From assembly GCF_013266695.1 (NCBI RefSeq), contig NZ_JABRXF010000001.1:124001-188000 (forward strand): a stretch of DNA of 64,000 bases, read 5' to 3'. Shown here one piece after another: positions 11,793 to 21,374 of this stretch (its first letter is position 1; each line of letters opens with the position of its first letter). Source of the stretch: Hongsoonwoonella zoysiae. Its GTDB lineage: Bacteria; Pseudomonadota; Alphaproteobacteria; Rhizobiales; Stappiaceae. The translations under genes and the position numbers were made by a program. The notes beneath the pieces are model-generated. The model saw only the letters and a list, made by a program, of their open reading frames with translations. It was not told the origin of the DNA and searched no databases.

Positions 11793-13598
11793 TCACTCAT
11801 CCATCTTCAGGGCCTTGATGAAGGCTTCCTGCGGGATCTCCACCTTGCCGAACTGGCGCATGCGCTTCTTGCCTTCCTTCTGCTTTTCCAGAAGCTTGCG
11901 CTTGCGCGTCGCATCGCCGCCGTAGCACTTGGCCGTCACGTCCTTCCTGAGGGCCGCGATCGTCTCGCGCGCGATCACCTTGGCCCCTATCGCCGCCTGG
12001 ATCGGGATCTTGAACATGTGCCGGGGTATCAGGTCCTTCAGCTTCTCGCACATCGCCCGCCCGCGCCGCTCGGCCTGCGTGCGGTGAACGAGGACGGAGA
12101 GCGCATCCACCGGCTCGCCGTTGACGAGGATCGACATCTTCACGAGGTCGCCCTCGCGATAATCGGTCAGGTGATAGTCGAAGGAGGCATAGCCCTTGGA
12201 GATCGATTTCAGCCGGTCGTAAAAATCGAAGACGACCTCGTTAAGCGGCAGGTCGTAGGTCACCATGGCGCGTGAGCCGACGTAGTTGAGGTCGGCCTGA
12301 ATGCCGCGCCGCTCCTGGCAGAGCGTCAGGATCGCACCCAGATATTCGTCCGGCGTCAGAATGGTTGCGCGGATCCACGGCTCCTCGATGGATGAGATCT
12401 TCACCACGTCCGGCATGTCGGCCGGATTGTGAAGCTCCTTCACGCTGCCGTCGGTCAGGTTCATCCGGTAGACCACCGAAGGGGCCGTGGCGATGAGATC
12501 GAGGTTGAACTCGCGCTCCAGCCGCTCCTGGATGATTTCCAGATGCAGCAGGCCCAGGAAACCGCACCGGAAGCCGAAACCGAGGGCCGCCGATGTCTCC
12601 ATTTCGAAGGAGAAGGATGCATCGTTCAGCCGAAGCTTGCCCATCGCCGAACGAAGGTCTTCAAAATCGTTGGCATCGACTGGAAAGAGACCGCAGAAGA
12701 CAACCGGCTGCGCCGGCTTGAAGCCCGGCAGGGCTTGCGCGCAAGGTTTCCTGTCGTCGGTAATCGTGTCGCCCACGCGAGTGTCGGCAACTTCCTTGAT
12801 CGACGCCGTGAGGACGCCGATTTCGCCGGGACCGAGTTCGTCGACCGCCAGGAACTTCGGCGTCATGACGCCGACGCGGTCGATCTCATAGACCGCACCG
12901 GTGCCGAGCATCTTGACCTTCTGACCCTTCTTCAGGTGCCCGTCGATCACGCGGATGAGCACCATGACGCCGAGGTACGGGTCGTACCAGCTGTCGACGA
13001 GCAGCGCCTTCAGCGGTGCTTGCATATCGCCCTTGGGCGCCGGCAGCCGCTGGACGATCGCCTCCAGCACGTCCTCGATGCCGAGACCCGTCTTGGCGGA
13101 GATCATCACCGCGTCTGAAGCGTCAAGTCCGATCACATCCTCGATCTGCTCCTTGATGCGTTCCGGCTCCGCTGCCGGCAGATCGATCTTGTTTAGGACG
13201 GGTACGATCTCATGATCGTTGTCGATCGCCTGATAGACGTTGGCGAGCGTCTGTGCCTCCACCCCTTGCGAGGCATCAACGACGAGAAGCGAGCCTTCGC
13301 ATGCCGCGAGCGACCGAGAAACCTCATAGGCGAAGTCGACGTGGCCCGGCGTGTCGATCAGGTTCAGCTTGTACTGCTTGCCGTCGCGCGCGTTGTAGAT
13401 CAGGCGCACGGTCTGCGCCTTGATGGTGATTCCGCGCTCGCGCTCGATGTCCATTGAATCGAGCACCTGTTCCTTCATTTCGCGCTCGGTCAGCGTACCG
13501 GTGTTCTGGATCAACCGGTCGGCAAGCGTCGACTTGCCATGGTCGATGTGCGCCACGATGGAGAAATTGCGGATGTTGGAAATCGTCTCGGTGGTCAT
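11793..13598 (-). CDS. lepA: translation elongation factor 4 (LepA)
   Basis: A 601-residue GTPase that back-translocates or remodels stalled ribosomes. G1 is [10 protein letters not shown] near residue 17, G3 is DTPGH near 79 and G4 is NKIDLP near 134. The C-terminal LepA-specific domain is present ([24 protein letters not shown]...[24 protein letters not shown]). Length equals the family norm. It is a single-gene unit with a 47-bp repeat pair directly downstream. No anomaly seen. Confidence 0.98.
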   Translation of the reverse strand: MTTETISNIRNFSIVAHIDHGKSTLADRLIQNTGTLTEREMKEQVLDSMDIERERGITIKAQTVRLIYNARDGKQYKLNLIDTPGHVDFAYEVSRSLAACEGSLLVVDASQGVEAQTLANVYQAIDNDHEIVPVLNKIDLPAAEPERIKEQIEDVIGLDASDAVMISAKTGLGIEDVLEAIVQRLPAPKGDMQAPLKALLVDSWYDPYLGVMVLIRVIDGHLKKGQKVKMLGTGAVYEIDRVGVMTPKFLAVDELGPGEIGVLTASIKEVADTRVGDTITDDRKPCAQALPGFKPAQPVVFCGLFPVDANDFEDLRSAMGKLRLNDASFSFEMETSAALGFGFRCGFLGLLHLEIIQERLEREFNLDLIATAPSVVYRMNLTDGSVKELHNPADMPDVVKISSIEEPWIRATILTPDEYLGAILTLCQERRGIQADLNYVGSRAMVTYDLPLNEVVFDFYDRLKSISKGYASFDYHLTDYREGDLVKMSILVNGEPVDALSVLVHRTQAERRGRAMCEKLKDLIPRHMFKIPIQAAIGAKVIARETIAALRKDVTAKCYGGDATRKRKLLEKQKEGKKRMRQFGKVEIPQEAFIKALKMDE

Positions 13599-13799
13599 GG
13601 GCGCCCGTTTACCATCGGCGGCGCGGGACGCAAAGAGGTATCGCGCGTCTTATAGCGGAAAGATGAGACCGGGAATCCGGCAGATCGCGCAAATGCTTCA
13701 CTCCGCTCCCGAAAGATTCTGGCGGCACAGGATTTGGGCCGCCGCGGCAAATCGACTTACTCTGATGACCCGCAATCTCGCGCAGCGGAGGATCGAGCG

Positions 13800-14096
13800 A
13801 TGATCATCAGGATATTCCGCGTCACCGTACACGACGGGAAACGTGCCGAGTTCGAGGATTTTTTCCGCAATACCGCCATCCCTCTCGTCAGAAGCCAGCC
13901 GGGGATCATTTCCGTGGCAGCAGGCGTCCCGCGTCCGGAATCGCCCAACGAATTCTGCATGATCATGGTCTGGAAGGATGTGGACTCACTGAAGGCATTC
14001 GCCGGCGAGGACTGGCGCGAACCCCACATTCACCCGGATGAAGCCGCGCTCGTGCACGACCGTTCGCTGCATCATTACGAACTGGCCGAAGCTTGA
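13800..14096 (+). CDS. antibiotic biosynthesis monooxygenase (ABM) domain protein
   Basis: A 98-residue protein with a single ferredoxin-like ABM fold: MIIRIFRVTVHDGKRAEFEDFF at the start, and a central MVWKDVDSLKAFAGEDW. Proteins of this size act as dimers in quinone or heme-related oxidations or have unknown roles; no specific function can be named. The start at 13800 was chosen because GGAGG lies 8 bases upstream and the domain begins at once. It lies between lepA and a convergent membrane-protein gene. Confidence 0.82.
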   Translation: MIIRIFRVTVHDGKRAEFEDFFRNTAIPLVRSQPGIISVAAGVPRPESPNEFCMIMVWKDVDSLKAFAGEDWREPHIHPDEAALVHDRSLHHYELAEA

Positions 14097-14164
14097 ACCC
14101 GGCTCCCCCGGCGACCTCCGGGCGCAGACGTCCGGACGTAGCTAGCGCCATGCCCTTATCCGGG

Positions 14165-14944
14165 TCAACGCGTAAAGGACAGGCGCATACCGGAAATCGT
14201 TCTCTCAAGATATGCCATGAGCGTATGTGCGAAGATAAGAAGCCCGGCGATCTCCATCGTCTCTTCCACCGTCGTCATCGTGACGTAGATCGCGTCGACC
14301 CGCCCATTGACGGCGTCGTGGTAATAGCCCCCGATCAGTTCCATGCCCAGCGCGCCGGACACATAGACCAGACCCGCTATAATCATGCCGTTCCTGAGCG
14401 TTCGCTCCTGCCTGAACACGAAGCGGCAATAGGCGAGCGCAAAAACGATCAGCAGCGCACCGTAGGGAACCACCCATGCGAAGTGAAGCACGCCCCAGGT
14501 GCCAAGCGCGGCACGGACGGGCGAAATCAGCATTTCATGGAGACGCAACGCCTCGTCGGCCGCCAGAAACAGGAATATGGTGGCAAGTCCGAACCAGAAT
14601 TTCCTGTCGCCTCTCACGCGGGCATGCATTTCGCCGCCGACGCACCATGCAAGCACGCCGCAGACAGACAGGAGGAATGACGAAAACAGGGTCGGGACAT
14701 TATTTTCATCGTCCATGTTGAACAGATGAACAAGCCCGGACTGCGGCGAGCGCAACCCGAAATGCACCGCGAGCTGAAAGCCCGTGTGGGCGACGACGAG
14801 GCCAGCGGTCGCCAGCGCCAATATCCTGAATATCGATCCTACGCGCAAGTTAATCCCGAGCAAGCTGTCCTGCGCGGGCAACTTAGCGCCACTAGCTTCG
14901 ACCTCGCGCTTGCAAGGGCCGCCATCGGCTTCGACGGTTGACAT
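14165..14944 (-). CDS. conserved hypothetical integral membrane protein
   Basis: A protein of about 259 residues that I do not recognise. After a polar N-terminus of about 45 residues it has six or seven hydrophobic helices, with polar pieces such as FNMDDENNVPTLFSS, ADEALRLHEMLISPV and the acidic TTVEETMEIAGLLIFAHTLM. Conserved acidic and histidine residues next to the helices could bind metal or heme, but that is guesswork. The start could be ATG 14944, 14968 or 14980. It is monocistronic. Confidence 0.7.
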   Translation of the reverse strand: MSTVEADGGPCKREVEASGAKLPAQDSLLGINLRVGSIFRILALATAGLVVAHTGFQLAVHFGLRSPQSGLVHLFNMDDENNVPTLFSSFLLSVCGVLAWCVGGEMHARVRGDRKFWFGLATIFLFLAADEALRLHEMLISPVRAALGTWGVLHFAWVVPYGALLIVFALAYCRFVFRQERTLRNGMIIAGLVYVSGALGMELIGGYYHDAVNGRVDAIYVTMTTVEETMEIAGLLIFAHTLMAYLERTISGMRLSFTR

Positions 14945-15036
14945 GACACGTCCCGTTCCGTTCCGCATTGCGAAATGCAATGTCTTTGATTTGTAACGCC
15001 GTTATCAAACGATCTTTGTTGCTTGTTATCGAATTC

Positions 15037-15090
15037 TTAACTTTACAGTTTAGATGGAAAATCGTCTCAACTTTTAATAAATAAAGTTAA
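15037..15090. repeat. 9-bp inverted repeat in AT-rich intergenic DNA
   Basis: TTAACTTTA at 15037-15045 and its exact complement TAAAGTTAA at 15082-15090, separated by 36 bases, lie in the gap between the membrane protein gene and mepA. It could be a regulator site or chance in AT-rich DNA. Confidence 0.35.
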
Positions 15091-15246
15091 CATCCACAAT
15101 CGGCCGGATTTTTATGCCGATGAATGCCGACCTCCGGAAAGCCAAATGAGAAGAGGCCCGGCGGGAACCGCATATTCACTCCGATGAGGCTGCGCTTGTA
15201 TGCGATAGGCCCCTGCATCATGACGAGTTGGGAGGAGGGATGAGCT

Positions 15247-16275
15247 CTATTCCGCCAGCAGAACCTGCGTGCAGGCGTTCGGCAGCGCGGCCATTCGCAT
15301 CGGCGGTTTCTTCTTCGGCGGCGGGGCGCCCTTCTTCGGCACCCACGGTTCGTCGGAAAGCCACCAAGCAAGGGCAGAACCGCAGCCATCGCCCGGCGGC
15401 GGGGCTTTCTGATCCTTGCAGCCGGCGCTTCCCGGCGGGCAGGAAAGCCGGACGTGAAAGTGGTAATGGTGCCCCCACCACGGCCTGATCTTGCGCAGCC
15501 ACGCGCGGTTTCCGGTCTCGAACTTGCAGAGCGCCTGCTTGATACCCGGATGGACAAAGATTCGGGCAACGCGCCTGTCCTGGGCGGCCCGGCGGATTAG
15601 ACGGGCGTGATCGTCCGTCCACTTGGCGTAATCGACGCCGCGGTCGGCACCTTTGAGTTCCGAGTTCATCTTCAGCATGGAGATAGGTGTCACGTTCTCC
15701 CGCTCCTGAACGCTAAGGCGGCGGCTCGGCATCTCCTTCAGCCAGATATCGGCATCGAGCCCGATCTGGTGGCTCGAGTGGCCCGATGTCATCGGCCCGC
15801 CGCGCGGCTGCGCCATATCGCCCACCATCAGGCCGTTCCAGCCGAGCTTCGGCGCGTCGCCGGCCAAGTCTTCAAGATAGTCGATCAGTACGGGATGCCC
15901 CCAGTTGCGGTTGCGCGAAAGGCGGATCACCTGCCAGCCCGGCCCGTCGGGCGCAAGCGCCTTGCCACCCGCAAGACACCCCTTGGCATAGGACCCGATG
16001 GGCAAGGGGCGCATGGGCGCGGGAGCATCCATCTTGCCGAAGAGGTCCTTGGCGACCGCATTGCGGCTGACGTTCCGCAGCACCACGGACCCCTTTTTGG
16101 CGCTCCATCCCTCTCGAGGTTCCGGCGCGGGCCTTGGCAGGGCTGCCGGCGCGGCGCTTGCAGCAGAAACGGCCGCCACATCCGGCTTCGCCTCGGGCAA
16201 GGGCGCTGCCGAAACAGCAATGGGAGAGAGGCAGAACGCCAGAAGCAACATTCCCCTTCCGACAATCTTTTGCAT
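15247..16275 (-). CDS. mepA: penicillin-insensitive murein endopeptidase
   Basis: A 342-residue periplasmic metallopeptidase (family M74, LAS group) that cuts D-Ala-meso-DAP cross-links in peptidoglycan. A Sec signal peptide covers about residues 1-23 (GRGMLLLAFCLSPIAVSAA). Zinc-site segments SGHSSHQIGLDADIWL in the middle and HHYHFHVRL near the C-terminus supply the His/Asp ligands and catalytic His. An extra low-complexity tail rich in Pro and Lys ends the protein. AGGAGG precedes the ATG by six bases. Confidence 0.94.
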   Translation of the reverse strand: MQKIVGRGMLLLAFCLSPIAVSAAPLPEAKPDVAAVSAASAAPAALPRPAPEPREGWSAKKGSVVLRNVSRNAVAKDLFGKMDAPAPMRPLPIGSYAKGCLAGGKALAPDGPGWQVIRLSRNRNWGHPVLIDYLEDLAGDAPKLGWNGLMVGDMAQPRGGPMTSGHSSHQIGLDADIWLKEMPSRRLSVQERENVTPISMLKMNSELKGADRGVDYAKWTDDHARLIRRAAQDRRVARIFVHPGIKQALCKFETGNRAWLRKIRPWWGHHYHFHVRLSCPPGSAGCKDQKAPPPGDGCGSALAWWLSDEPWVPKKGAPPPKKKPPMRMAALPNACTQVLLAE

Positions 16276-16365
16276 GGCCCGCCTCCTGATCCCGCCCCGG
16301 AATATCCTTGAGAATCTTGCCGAGATTGGCGTTTAGAACGTGTTAAGAATAAAGGTTGCCGGCCG

Positions 16366-17400
16366 TCAATCCTCACGCTCCTGCAGGCGGTCGGCGATCT
16401 CGTCGAGCAGCAGCGTGTTGTCGCGAATAACGCGATCGGCGATGCCGTTAAGCTCGATGATATTGCCAGGCCGGGTATTGTCCATGCCGCCCGCCTCCTT
16501 CGGCACCACTCCGTCGAGGCGAATATATTCCGCCGCCTCCATCTCCGAGAAGAGCCATTTGGCCTGATAATCGGCCGTCGTCGCCTGTCCATGCGTCAGG
16601 ATAGAGAACAGCGGCAGGTCGTTCTTCGGCGACAGCCAGCCGAGTACGCCCCAGCCCGATGCCTCGCGGAATGAATATCCGCGCTCGATCTTGCGGCCGG
16701 TCCCCAGCGACAGGATGACGATATCTTCCGCCGCCCAGCCAAGCTTGCGCGCCTCGATATAGGCGGCAATGACGGGGTTGTTCATGAATACGCCGCCGTC
16801 GATCATCACCTGTTCTTCGTTGGTGGTGAGATTTTCCACCCTTGCCGGCTCGAAATAGGTGGGGGCTGCGGTCGTCGCCCGCACCGCCTGCCAGAAATAG
16901 TAATCATCCTCGGCCTCGCCCTTCCGGGTGCGCCCGTTCGTCATGAACACCGCCTCGCGGGCGGAAATGTCATAGGCCGTAAGGACCACATGGGTCAGCG
17001 CGGAAGCCAGCGAGGTCCAGCCGAGGCGCTCCTTCAGCACCCGCTCCAGCGGGCGCTCGTCATATTTCTCGTCGAACAGCCCCAAGGGGTTGGCAAGCAG
17101 CTTTTCAAGGAACCCGCGCGGCTTGAAGACCTCTCGCGCCTCGACCTCGTAGAAGCGCCGCAACTCGGCGATCGTTGCCGCCGGCGCGCCGGAAAGGTCG
17201 TCCGGCTTGGGCGCCGCCAGTCCCGCCGCGATGATGCCTCCGGTGGAAGTCGCGGCGATCAGGTCGAAGTAGCGGTGAAGGGGTGCGGATTTCCCTCGCG
17301 CGGCAAGCCTGCTTTCCAGGCTTTCCAGGATACGCAAGGGAATGAGCCCCCGGACCCCGCCCCCGTCAATCGTCAAAATGAAATGCTTTCTTGCGGTCAT
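16366..17400 (-). CDS. patatin-like phospholipase
   Basis: A 344-residue lipid acyl hydrolase of the patatin family with a Ser-Asp dyad. The oxyanion loop is DGGGVRG near residues 12-18, the nucleophile serine lies in TSTGG near residue 53 and the catalytic Asp in the IDGGVF segment near residue 205. The residue before the nucleophile elbow is Ala (AATSTGG) where GTSTGG is commonest. Patatins of this length occur both as housekeeping enzymes and as effectors of CBASS immunity; no cyclase gene is adjacent, so the defence role is not supported here. Confidence 0.9.
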   Translation of the reverse strand: MTARKHFILTIDGGGVRGLIPLRILESLESRLAARGKSAPLHRYFDLIAATSTGGIIAAGLAAPKPDDLSGAPAATIAELRRFYEVEAREVFKPRGFLEKLLANPLGLFDEKYDERPLERVLKERLGWTSLASALTHVVLTAYDISAREAVFMTNGRTRKGEAEDDYYFWQAVRATTAAPTYFEPARVENLTTNEEQVMIDGGVFMNNPVIAAYIEARKLGWAAEDIVILSLGTGRKIERGYSFREASGWGVLGWLSPKNDLPLFSILTHGQATTADYQAKWLFSEMEAAEYIRLDGVVPKEAGGMDNTRPGNIIELNGIADRVIRDNTLLLDEIADRLQERED

Positions 17401-17530
17401 GCGGCTACCGTTTTTGTCGTTTCATCAATGAGTTCAATGCGAACACGCTTCAGCGTCGTCACAAATTGCGACAACGCCGTGGCCGTAATGGCACGAAAAC
17501 AGCATCGCCAATTTCCGGTGGGAAAGGCAA

Positions 17531-18331
17531 TCAACCTTCCGTAGCGGTCAGATTTTCCACTGCCCGGATGAGGCGAAGGATGTCTTCTTCGCGCGAAAGC
17601 CTATGGTCGCCGTCCTTGACAAGGGTGAGCACCACATCGTCACGCGCCAGCGCTTCCGCGAGGCGAAGGGCATGGCGCCATGGCACGTCTTCATCGCGCT
17701 GGCCCTGGAGGATTGTAACGGGGCATCCCGTTTCGATATCGGTATCCAGGATAAGGTTGTTTCGTCCGTCCTCGATCAGGTCGCGCGTGATGATATAGGG
17801 ATCGTCGGAATATTCGGATGGCCGCTCGAAGCGCCCCTCCTCCATGATCTCGCGTTTCACCTCCTCGCTGAACTCATGCTTCCACATAAGCTCTTCGGTG
17901 AAATCGGGCGCGGGCGCGATCAGCACCATGCCGGCGATACGGCTGTTCTTTCCGCCGACGGCCTTCAAGTGCGCGACCGCAAGAAGCAGCGCGATCCAGC
18001 CGCCCATGGACGAACCGATGACGATCGTCGGCTCCTTGCAGTAGCGGTCGAATACGGCAAGCGCTTCTTCGCTCCAGCGAGAGATGGTGCCGTCCGTGAA
18101 CGCGCCTTTCGATACCCCGTGGCCGGAATAGTCGAAGCGGGTTGATGGTCTGCCCTGCGATTTCGCCCATTCGTCAAGGCGCTCGGCCTTCGTGCCCGCC
18201 ATGTCGGACTTGAAACCGGAAAGCCAGAAGATGCCGGGCGAATTTCCCTTGCCGTCGTCGCGCAGCACCGCGATCTCGCGCGCGCCCTCGCCTTCGCCAA
18301 CGGTGATATATTGCGGTTCCTGCGCGTTCAT
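17531..18331 (-). CDS. alpha/beta hydrolase
   Basis: A 266-residue alpha/beta hydrolase resembling the S9-like or ABHD10 type of small esterases. The nucleophile elbow is GSSMGG with Ser108; the acid is likely in GQRDEDVPW near residue 209 and the histidine in GDHRLS near 242. No signal peptide is visible. The start overlaps nothing and is divergent from the glycosyltransferase gene, with their 5' ends nearly touching. Substrate unknown. Confidence 0.87.
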   Translation of the reverse strand: MNAQEPQYITVGEGEGAREIAVLRDDGKGNSPGIFWLSGFKSDMAGTKAERLDEWAKSQGRPSTRFDYSGHGVSKGAFTDGTISRWSEEALAVFDRYCKEPTIVIGSSMGGWIALLLAVAHLKAVGGKNSRIAGMVLIAPAPDFTEELMWKHEFSEEVKREIMEEGRFERPSEYSDDPYIITRDLIEDGRNNLILDTDIETGCPVTILQGQRDEDVPWRHALRLAEALARDDVVLTLVKDGDHRLSREEDILRLIRAVENLTATEG

Positions 18332-18382
18332 CTACCGGCCTCCCTCAGCTTTATTGCCTTGATGTGGCATAGCAAACGGGCG

Positions 18383-19585
18383 ATGAGAAGGCCAAACACG
18401 CATACCCTGAAAAAGGACCTTGCCTTGGCGAGCCACACCATCCTGCAGATCATCCCGGAACTGGAGACCGGTGGTGCGGAACGAACCGCAATCGACATCG
18501 CAGCCGCCTTGGCCGCGCGCGGCGACCGGGCGATCGTGCTTTCGCAAGCTGGAGGTCTCGTGGCCGAACTTGAAGCGGCGGGCGGCGAGCACGTCGCATT
18601 TCCGGCAAAGACGAAGAATCCGCTTGCGCTTGCCAAAAACGCTTTTCGCCTGGCGTCGTTGATCCGTCGTGAAAATGTCGATCTCATCCACGCCCGCTCG
18701 CGCGCGCCCGCCTGGTCCGCGCTTTTGGCGGCAAGGATGACGGGCATTCCCTTCGTGACCACCTACCACGGGCTTTACGGCCAGAAATCGCAGGCGAAAG
18801 GCCTTTACAATTCCGTGATGGCGCGCGGCGATATCGTCATCGCCAATTCCCGCTATACAGCGGAGATCATCGCCCGCCGGCACCCCTTTGCAGCCGGCCG
18901 GATTGAAGTCGTCCACCGGGGGGCCGACCTTGAAGCGTTTTCAAACAGCGCCGACAACGAGACACGGGGCAAAAAGCTTCTCGCCGCCTGGGGGGTGAAG
19001 GAGAATTCCCGAATTATCCTGAACGTCGCCCGGCTGACCTGGTGGAAGGGGCATCGGGTGCTGATCGATGCGCTTTCCGACCTTGCCCGGGAGGGGGTGG
19101 GCGATTGGGTGGCAGTTCTGGTCGGCGGCGACCAGGGACGCGAGGCCTATCGCCGCGAGCTTGAGGAGCGGATCCAGGACGCCGGGCTTGAAGGGCGGGT
19201 GAAGCTCGTCGGACATTGCGCCGACATCCCGGCGGCCCACGCGGTCGCCGATGTCGCGGTAATCGCCTCCATAGAGCCGGAAGCTTTCGGCCGGGCGGCG
19301 GTGGAGGCACAGGCCTCCGGCGTGCCGGTAATTGCGACGGATCTGGGTGCGGCGCCCGAAACCGTGCTCGCCCCGCCGGAAGTGGCGGAAGAAGAGCGGA
19401 CCGGATACCGTGTTCCACCGGGCGATTCCGCAAAACTTGCCGAGACGCTGCGAAAACTGCTCGATCTCGCGCCGGACGACCGGGAAGAGCTCACCCGCCG
19501 CGCGGCAAGCCATGTAAGGGCCAATTTTTCGAGGCAGGCGATGTGCCGATCGACGCTCGCCCTCTACGACAGGCTTCTTGGATAA
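18383..19585 (+). CDS. glycosyltransferase family 4 (GT-B fold)
   Basis: A protein of about 400 residues of the GT4 class, transferring a sugar from a nucleotide-sugar donor, probably to a surface polysaccharide or lipid. The N-terminal half has IIPELETGGAERTAIDIAAAL, the usual acceptor-side loop of GT4 enzymes. The C-terminal half has the donor-binding E-x7-E motif in EPEAFGRAAVEAQASGVPVIAT. The start is uncertain: ATG 18383 is preferred; ATG 18362 or 18311 would overlap the divergent hydrolase leader. No other polysaccharide gene is adjacent. Confidence 0.87.
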   Translation: MRRPNTHTLKKDLALASHTILQIIPELETGGAERTAIDIAAALAARGDRAIVLSQAGGLVAELEAAGGEHVAFPAKTKNPLALAKNAFRLASLIRRENVDLIHARSRAPAWSALLAARMTGIPFVTTYHGLYGQKSQAKGLYNSVMARGDIVIANSRYTAEIIARRHPFAAGRIEVVHRGADLEAFSNSADNETRGKKLLAAWGVKENSRIILNVARLTWWKGHRVLIDALSDLAREGVGDWVAVLVGGDQGREAYRRELEERIQDAGLEGRVKLVGHCADIPAAHAVADVAVIASIEPEAFGRAAVEAQASGVPVIATDLGAAPETVLAPPEVAEEERTGYRVPPGDSAKLAETLRKLLDLAPDDREELTRRAASHVRANFSRQAMCRSTLALYDRLLG

Positions 19586-19824
19586 GCCCTTTGAACATTT
19601 TTAACGCGCGGGTTCCTGCGAATCAGGTTGACTTTGCGGCGCAATCACTGGATTTTCATTCAGTCGGCGTCCGGACCAAGCGGGGCGCTATTCGTGTTAG
19701 GCCCGCGATTTGGTCCAGCAGAAAGGCCTGAGCCGCTTCCAGGCGTGCGTTGCCACGGTTGGGCGGAACGGGTGGGGTGTCGGCAGCCGGACTTGAAGAT
19801 TCAACGTTAGAGGAGATAGCGACC

Positions 19825-20367
19825 ATTCGCCGTCCATTTCGTGCTCCGCCTCCGACCAAGGAAGGCCCGCGCACCAATCAAGAGATCCGCGTTCGCGAAG
19901 TCCAGTTGATCGACCATGAAGGCGAAAACCGCGGCATCGTGCCGACGGAAGAAGCCCTTGGCATTGCCAGTGAAGCTGGTCTGGACCTTGTCGAGATAGC
20001 ACCCAATTCCGTTCCGCCAGTCTGCAAGATTCTGGATTACGGCCGATACAAGTATCAGGCCCAGAAGAAGGCTGCGGAAGCGCGCAAGAAGCAGAAGACC
20101 GTCGAGATCAAGGAAATCAAAATGCGTCCGAACATCGACACCCATGATTATGAGGTGAAGATGCGGAACATGAAGCGTTTCTTCGACGACGGCGACAAGG
20201 TGAAGGTGACCTTGCGGTTTCGCGGCCGCGAGATGGCCCACCAGGACCTTGGCATGGCGCTTTTGAACAAGGTGCGGGAAGAGACGGCGGAAATCGCGAA
20301 GGTCGAATCCCACCCGAAGCTGGAAGGCCGGCAGATGATCATGGTGCTCGCGCCCCTTGGGCGCTGA
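19825..20367 (+). CDS. infC: translation initiation factor IF-3, AUU start codon
   Basis: A 180-residue IF-3 that keeps ribosomal subunits apart and checks the start codon. The N-domain ends in [24 protein letters not shown], and the C-domain contains [17 protein letters not shown] and ends [10 protein letters not shown]. The start is taken as ATT at 19825: AGAGGAGA lies about 9 bases upstream and the protein then begins (M)[13 protein letters not shown], like known alphaproteobacterial IF-3. The nearest ATG, 25 codons earlier, would add an unrelated leader. A rare AUU start is known to permit IF-3 autoregulation in E. coli; the same control is inferred here. A terminator follows. Confidence 0.95.
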   Translation: MRRPFRAPPPTKEGPRTNQEIRVREVQLIDHEGENRGIVPTEEALGIASEAGLDLVEIAPNSVPPVCKILDYGRYKYQAQKKAAEARKKQKTVEIKEIKMRPNIDTHDYEVKMRNMKRFFDDGDKVKVTLRFRGREMAHQDLGMALLNKVREETAEIAKVESHPKLEGRQMIMVLAPLGR

Positions 20368-20394
20368 GCCGGCAACTTCCTTCACCGGTTATCA

Positions 20395-20422
20395 AGGGCG
20401 CTCCGTTCGGGGCGCCCTTTTT
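20395..20422 (+). terminator. intrinsic terminator after infC
   Basis: AGGGCGC pairs with GCGCCCT, extended inward by about three more pairs, and is followed by a run of five T. It separates infC from rpmI, so the L35-L20 genes need their own promoter or read-through. Confidence 0.88.
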
Positions 20423-20462
20423 GATTTCCGCTATCGCGCAGTCCGATCGATGGGCTTGGCGC

Positions 20463-20491
20463 TTGCATTCGCCCGGTTCGGCCAGTATAAG
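20463..20491 (+). promoter_or_regulatory. probable sigma-70 promoter for rpmI-rplT
   Basis: TTGCAT at 20463-20468 and TATAAG at 20486-20491 are spaced by exactly 17 bases. They lie downstream of the infC terminator and about 140 bases upstream of rpmI, leaving a long 5' UTR that could carry L20 autoregulation. Confidence 0.55.
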
Positions 20492-20631
20492 CCCCCGGTC
20501 CCGAGTCGTCCGGCTGTGCGGGCGCGTTCGCTTATGGCGAACGTCTTTCCGCGAAACGGGCATGCCGAGGCGACTCACGAGACGCTCCAAGACAAACGGC
20601 TGATAGTCCAGCCGACAAGAAAGGATGCAAA

Positions 20632-20829
20632 ATGCCCAAGCTGAAGACGAAATCCGGAGCCAAGAAGCGCTTCAAGATGACCGCGACCGGCAAGGTCAAG
20701 GTTGCCCAGGCGGGCAAGCGCCACGGCATGATCAAGCGCACGACGAAGTTCATTCGTGACGCGCGCGGCACGACGGTTCTGAGCGAACAGGACGCTCGTA
20801 TCGTCAGGAAATTCATGCCCTACGCCTGA
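20632..20829 (+). CDS. rpmI: 50S ribosomal protein L35
   Basis: A 65-residue basic ribosomal protein, matching the family length, beginning [21 protein letters not shown]. The AAGAAAGGA stretch just upstream is the ribosome binding site. It is followed 34 bases later by rplT, the standard rpmI-rplT pair. Confidence 0.98.
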   Translation: MPKLKTKSGAKKRFKMTATGKVKVAQAGKRHGMIKRTTKFIRDARGTTVLSEQDARIVRKFMPYA

Positions 20830-20863
20830 TTACGGCAGCTGAAGACCTCAAGGAGAATTTGAA

Positions 20864-21223
20864 ATGTCGCGTGTCAAAAGGGGTGTGACCGCTCACGCCC
20901 GCCACAAGAAGGTTCTGAAGGCCGCCAAGGGCTACTATGGCCGGCGCAAGAACACCATCCGCGTTGCCAAGCAGGCCGTTGAGAAGGCCGGACAATACGC
21001 CTATCGCGACCGCAAGGCCCGCAAGCGCAATTTCCGTTCGCTCTGGATCCAGCGCATCAACGCCGCGGTCCGCGAGCACGGCCTGACCTACGGCCGCTTC
21101 ATCGATGGCCTCAACAAGGCCGGCGTCGAGGTGGACCGCAAGGTTCTTTCCGACATCGCCATCCATCAGCCGGAAGCCTTCAAGGCGCTGGTCGACAAGG
21201 CGAGCGGTGCGCTGAGCGCTTAA
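20864..21223 (+). CDS. rplT: 50S ribosomal protein L20
   Basis: A 119-residue early-assembly 23S rRNA-binding protein, beginning [19 protein letters not shown] and containing [34 protein letters not shown] lies 8 bases upstream of the ATG. L20 represses its own operon in several bacteria. A hairpin terminator follows 28 bases after the stop. Confidence 0.98.
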   Translation: MSRVKRGVTAHARHKKVLKAAKGYYGRRKNTIRVAKQAVEKAGQYAYRDRKARKRNFRSLWIQRINAAVREHGLTYGRFIDGLNKAGVEVDRKVLSDIAIHQPEAFKALVDKASGALSA

Positions 21224-21250
21224 GCGTCAGCCCATCGCCGAAAATTCCGA

Positions 21251-21282
21251 AAGGCGCGTCCGGCCACCGGGCGCGCCTTTTT
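21251..21282 (+). terminator. intrinsic terminator after rplT
   Basis: AGGCGCG pairs with CGCGCCT over a 13-base loop that can itself partly pair (CCGG...CCGG), followed by five T. Confidence 0.88.
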
Positions 21283-21374
21283 CGTTATTGCCACAAGCTC
21301 GATGGGGCGAAGCCGAATTCCGGTTTATGCTCTCAATTGGTACGAACGATCCTCCACAAGAAGGATTGCACCGG

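Noticed and set aside
16366..17400. Patatin as a CBASS effector
   Set aside because: No cyclic-oligonucleotide synthase or accessory gene is adjacent; the flanking genes are ordinary.
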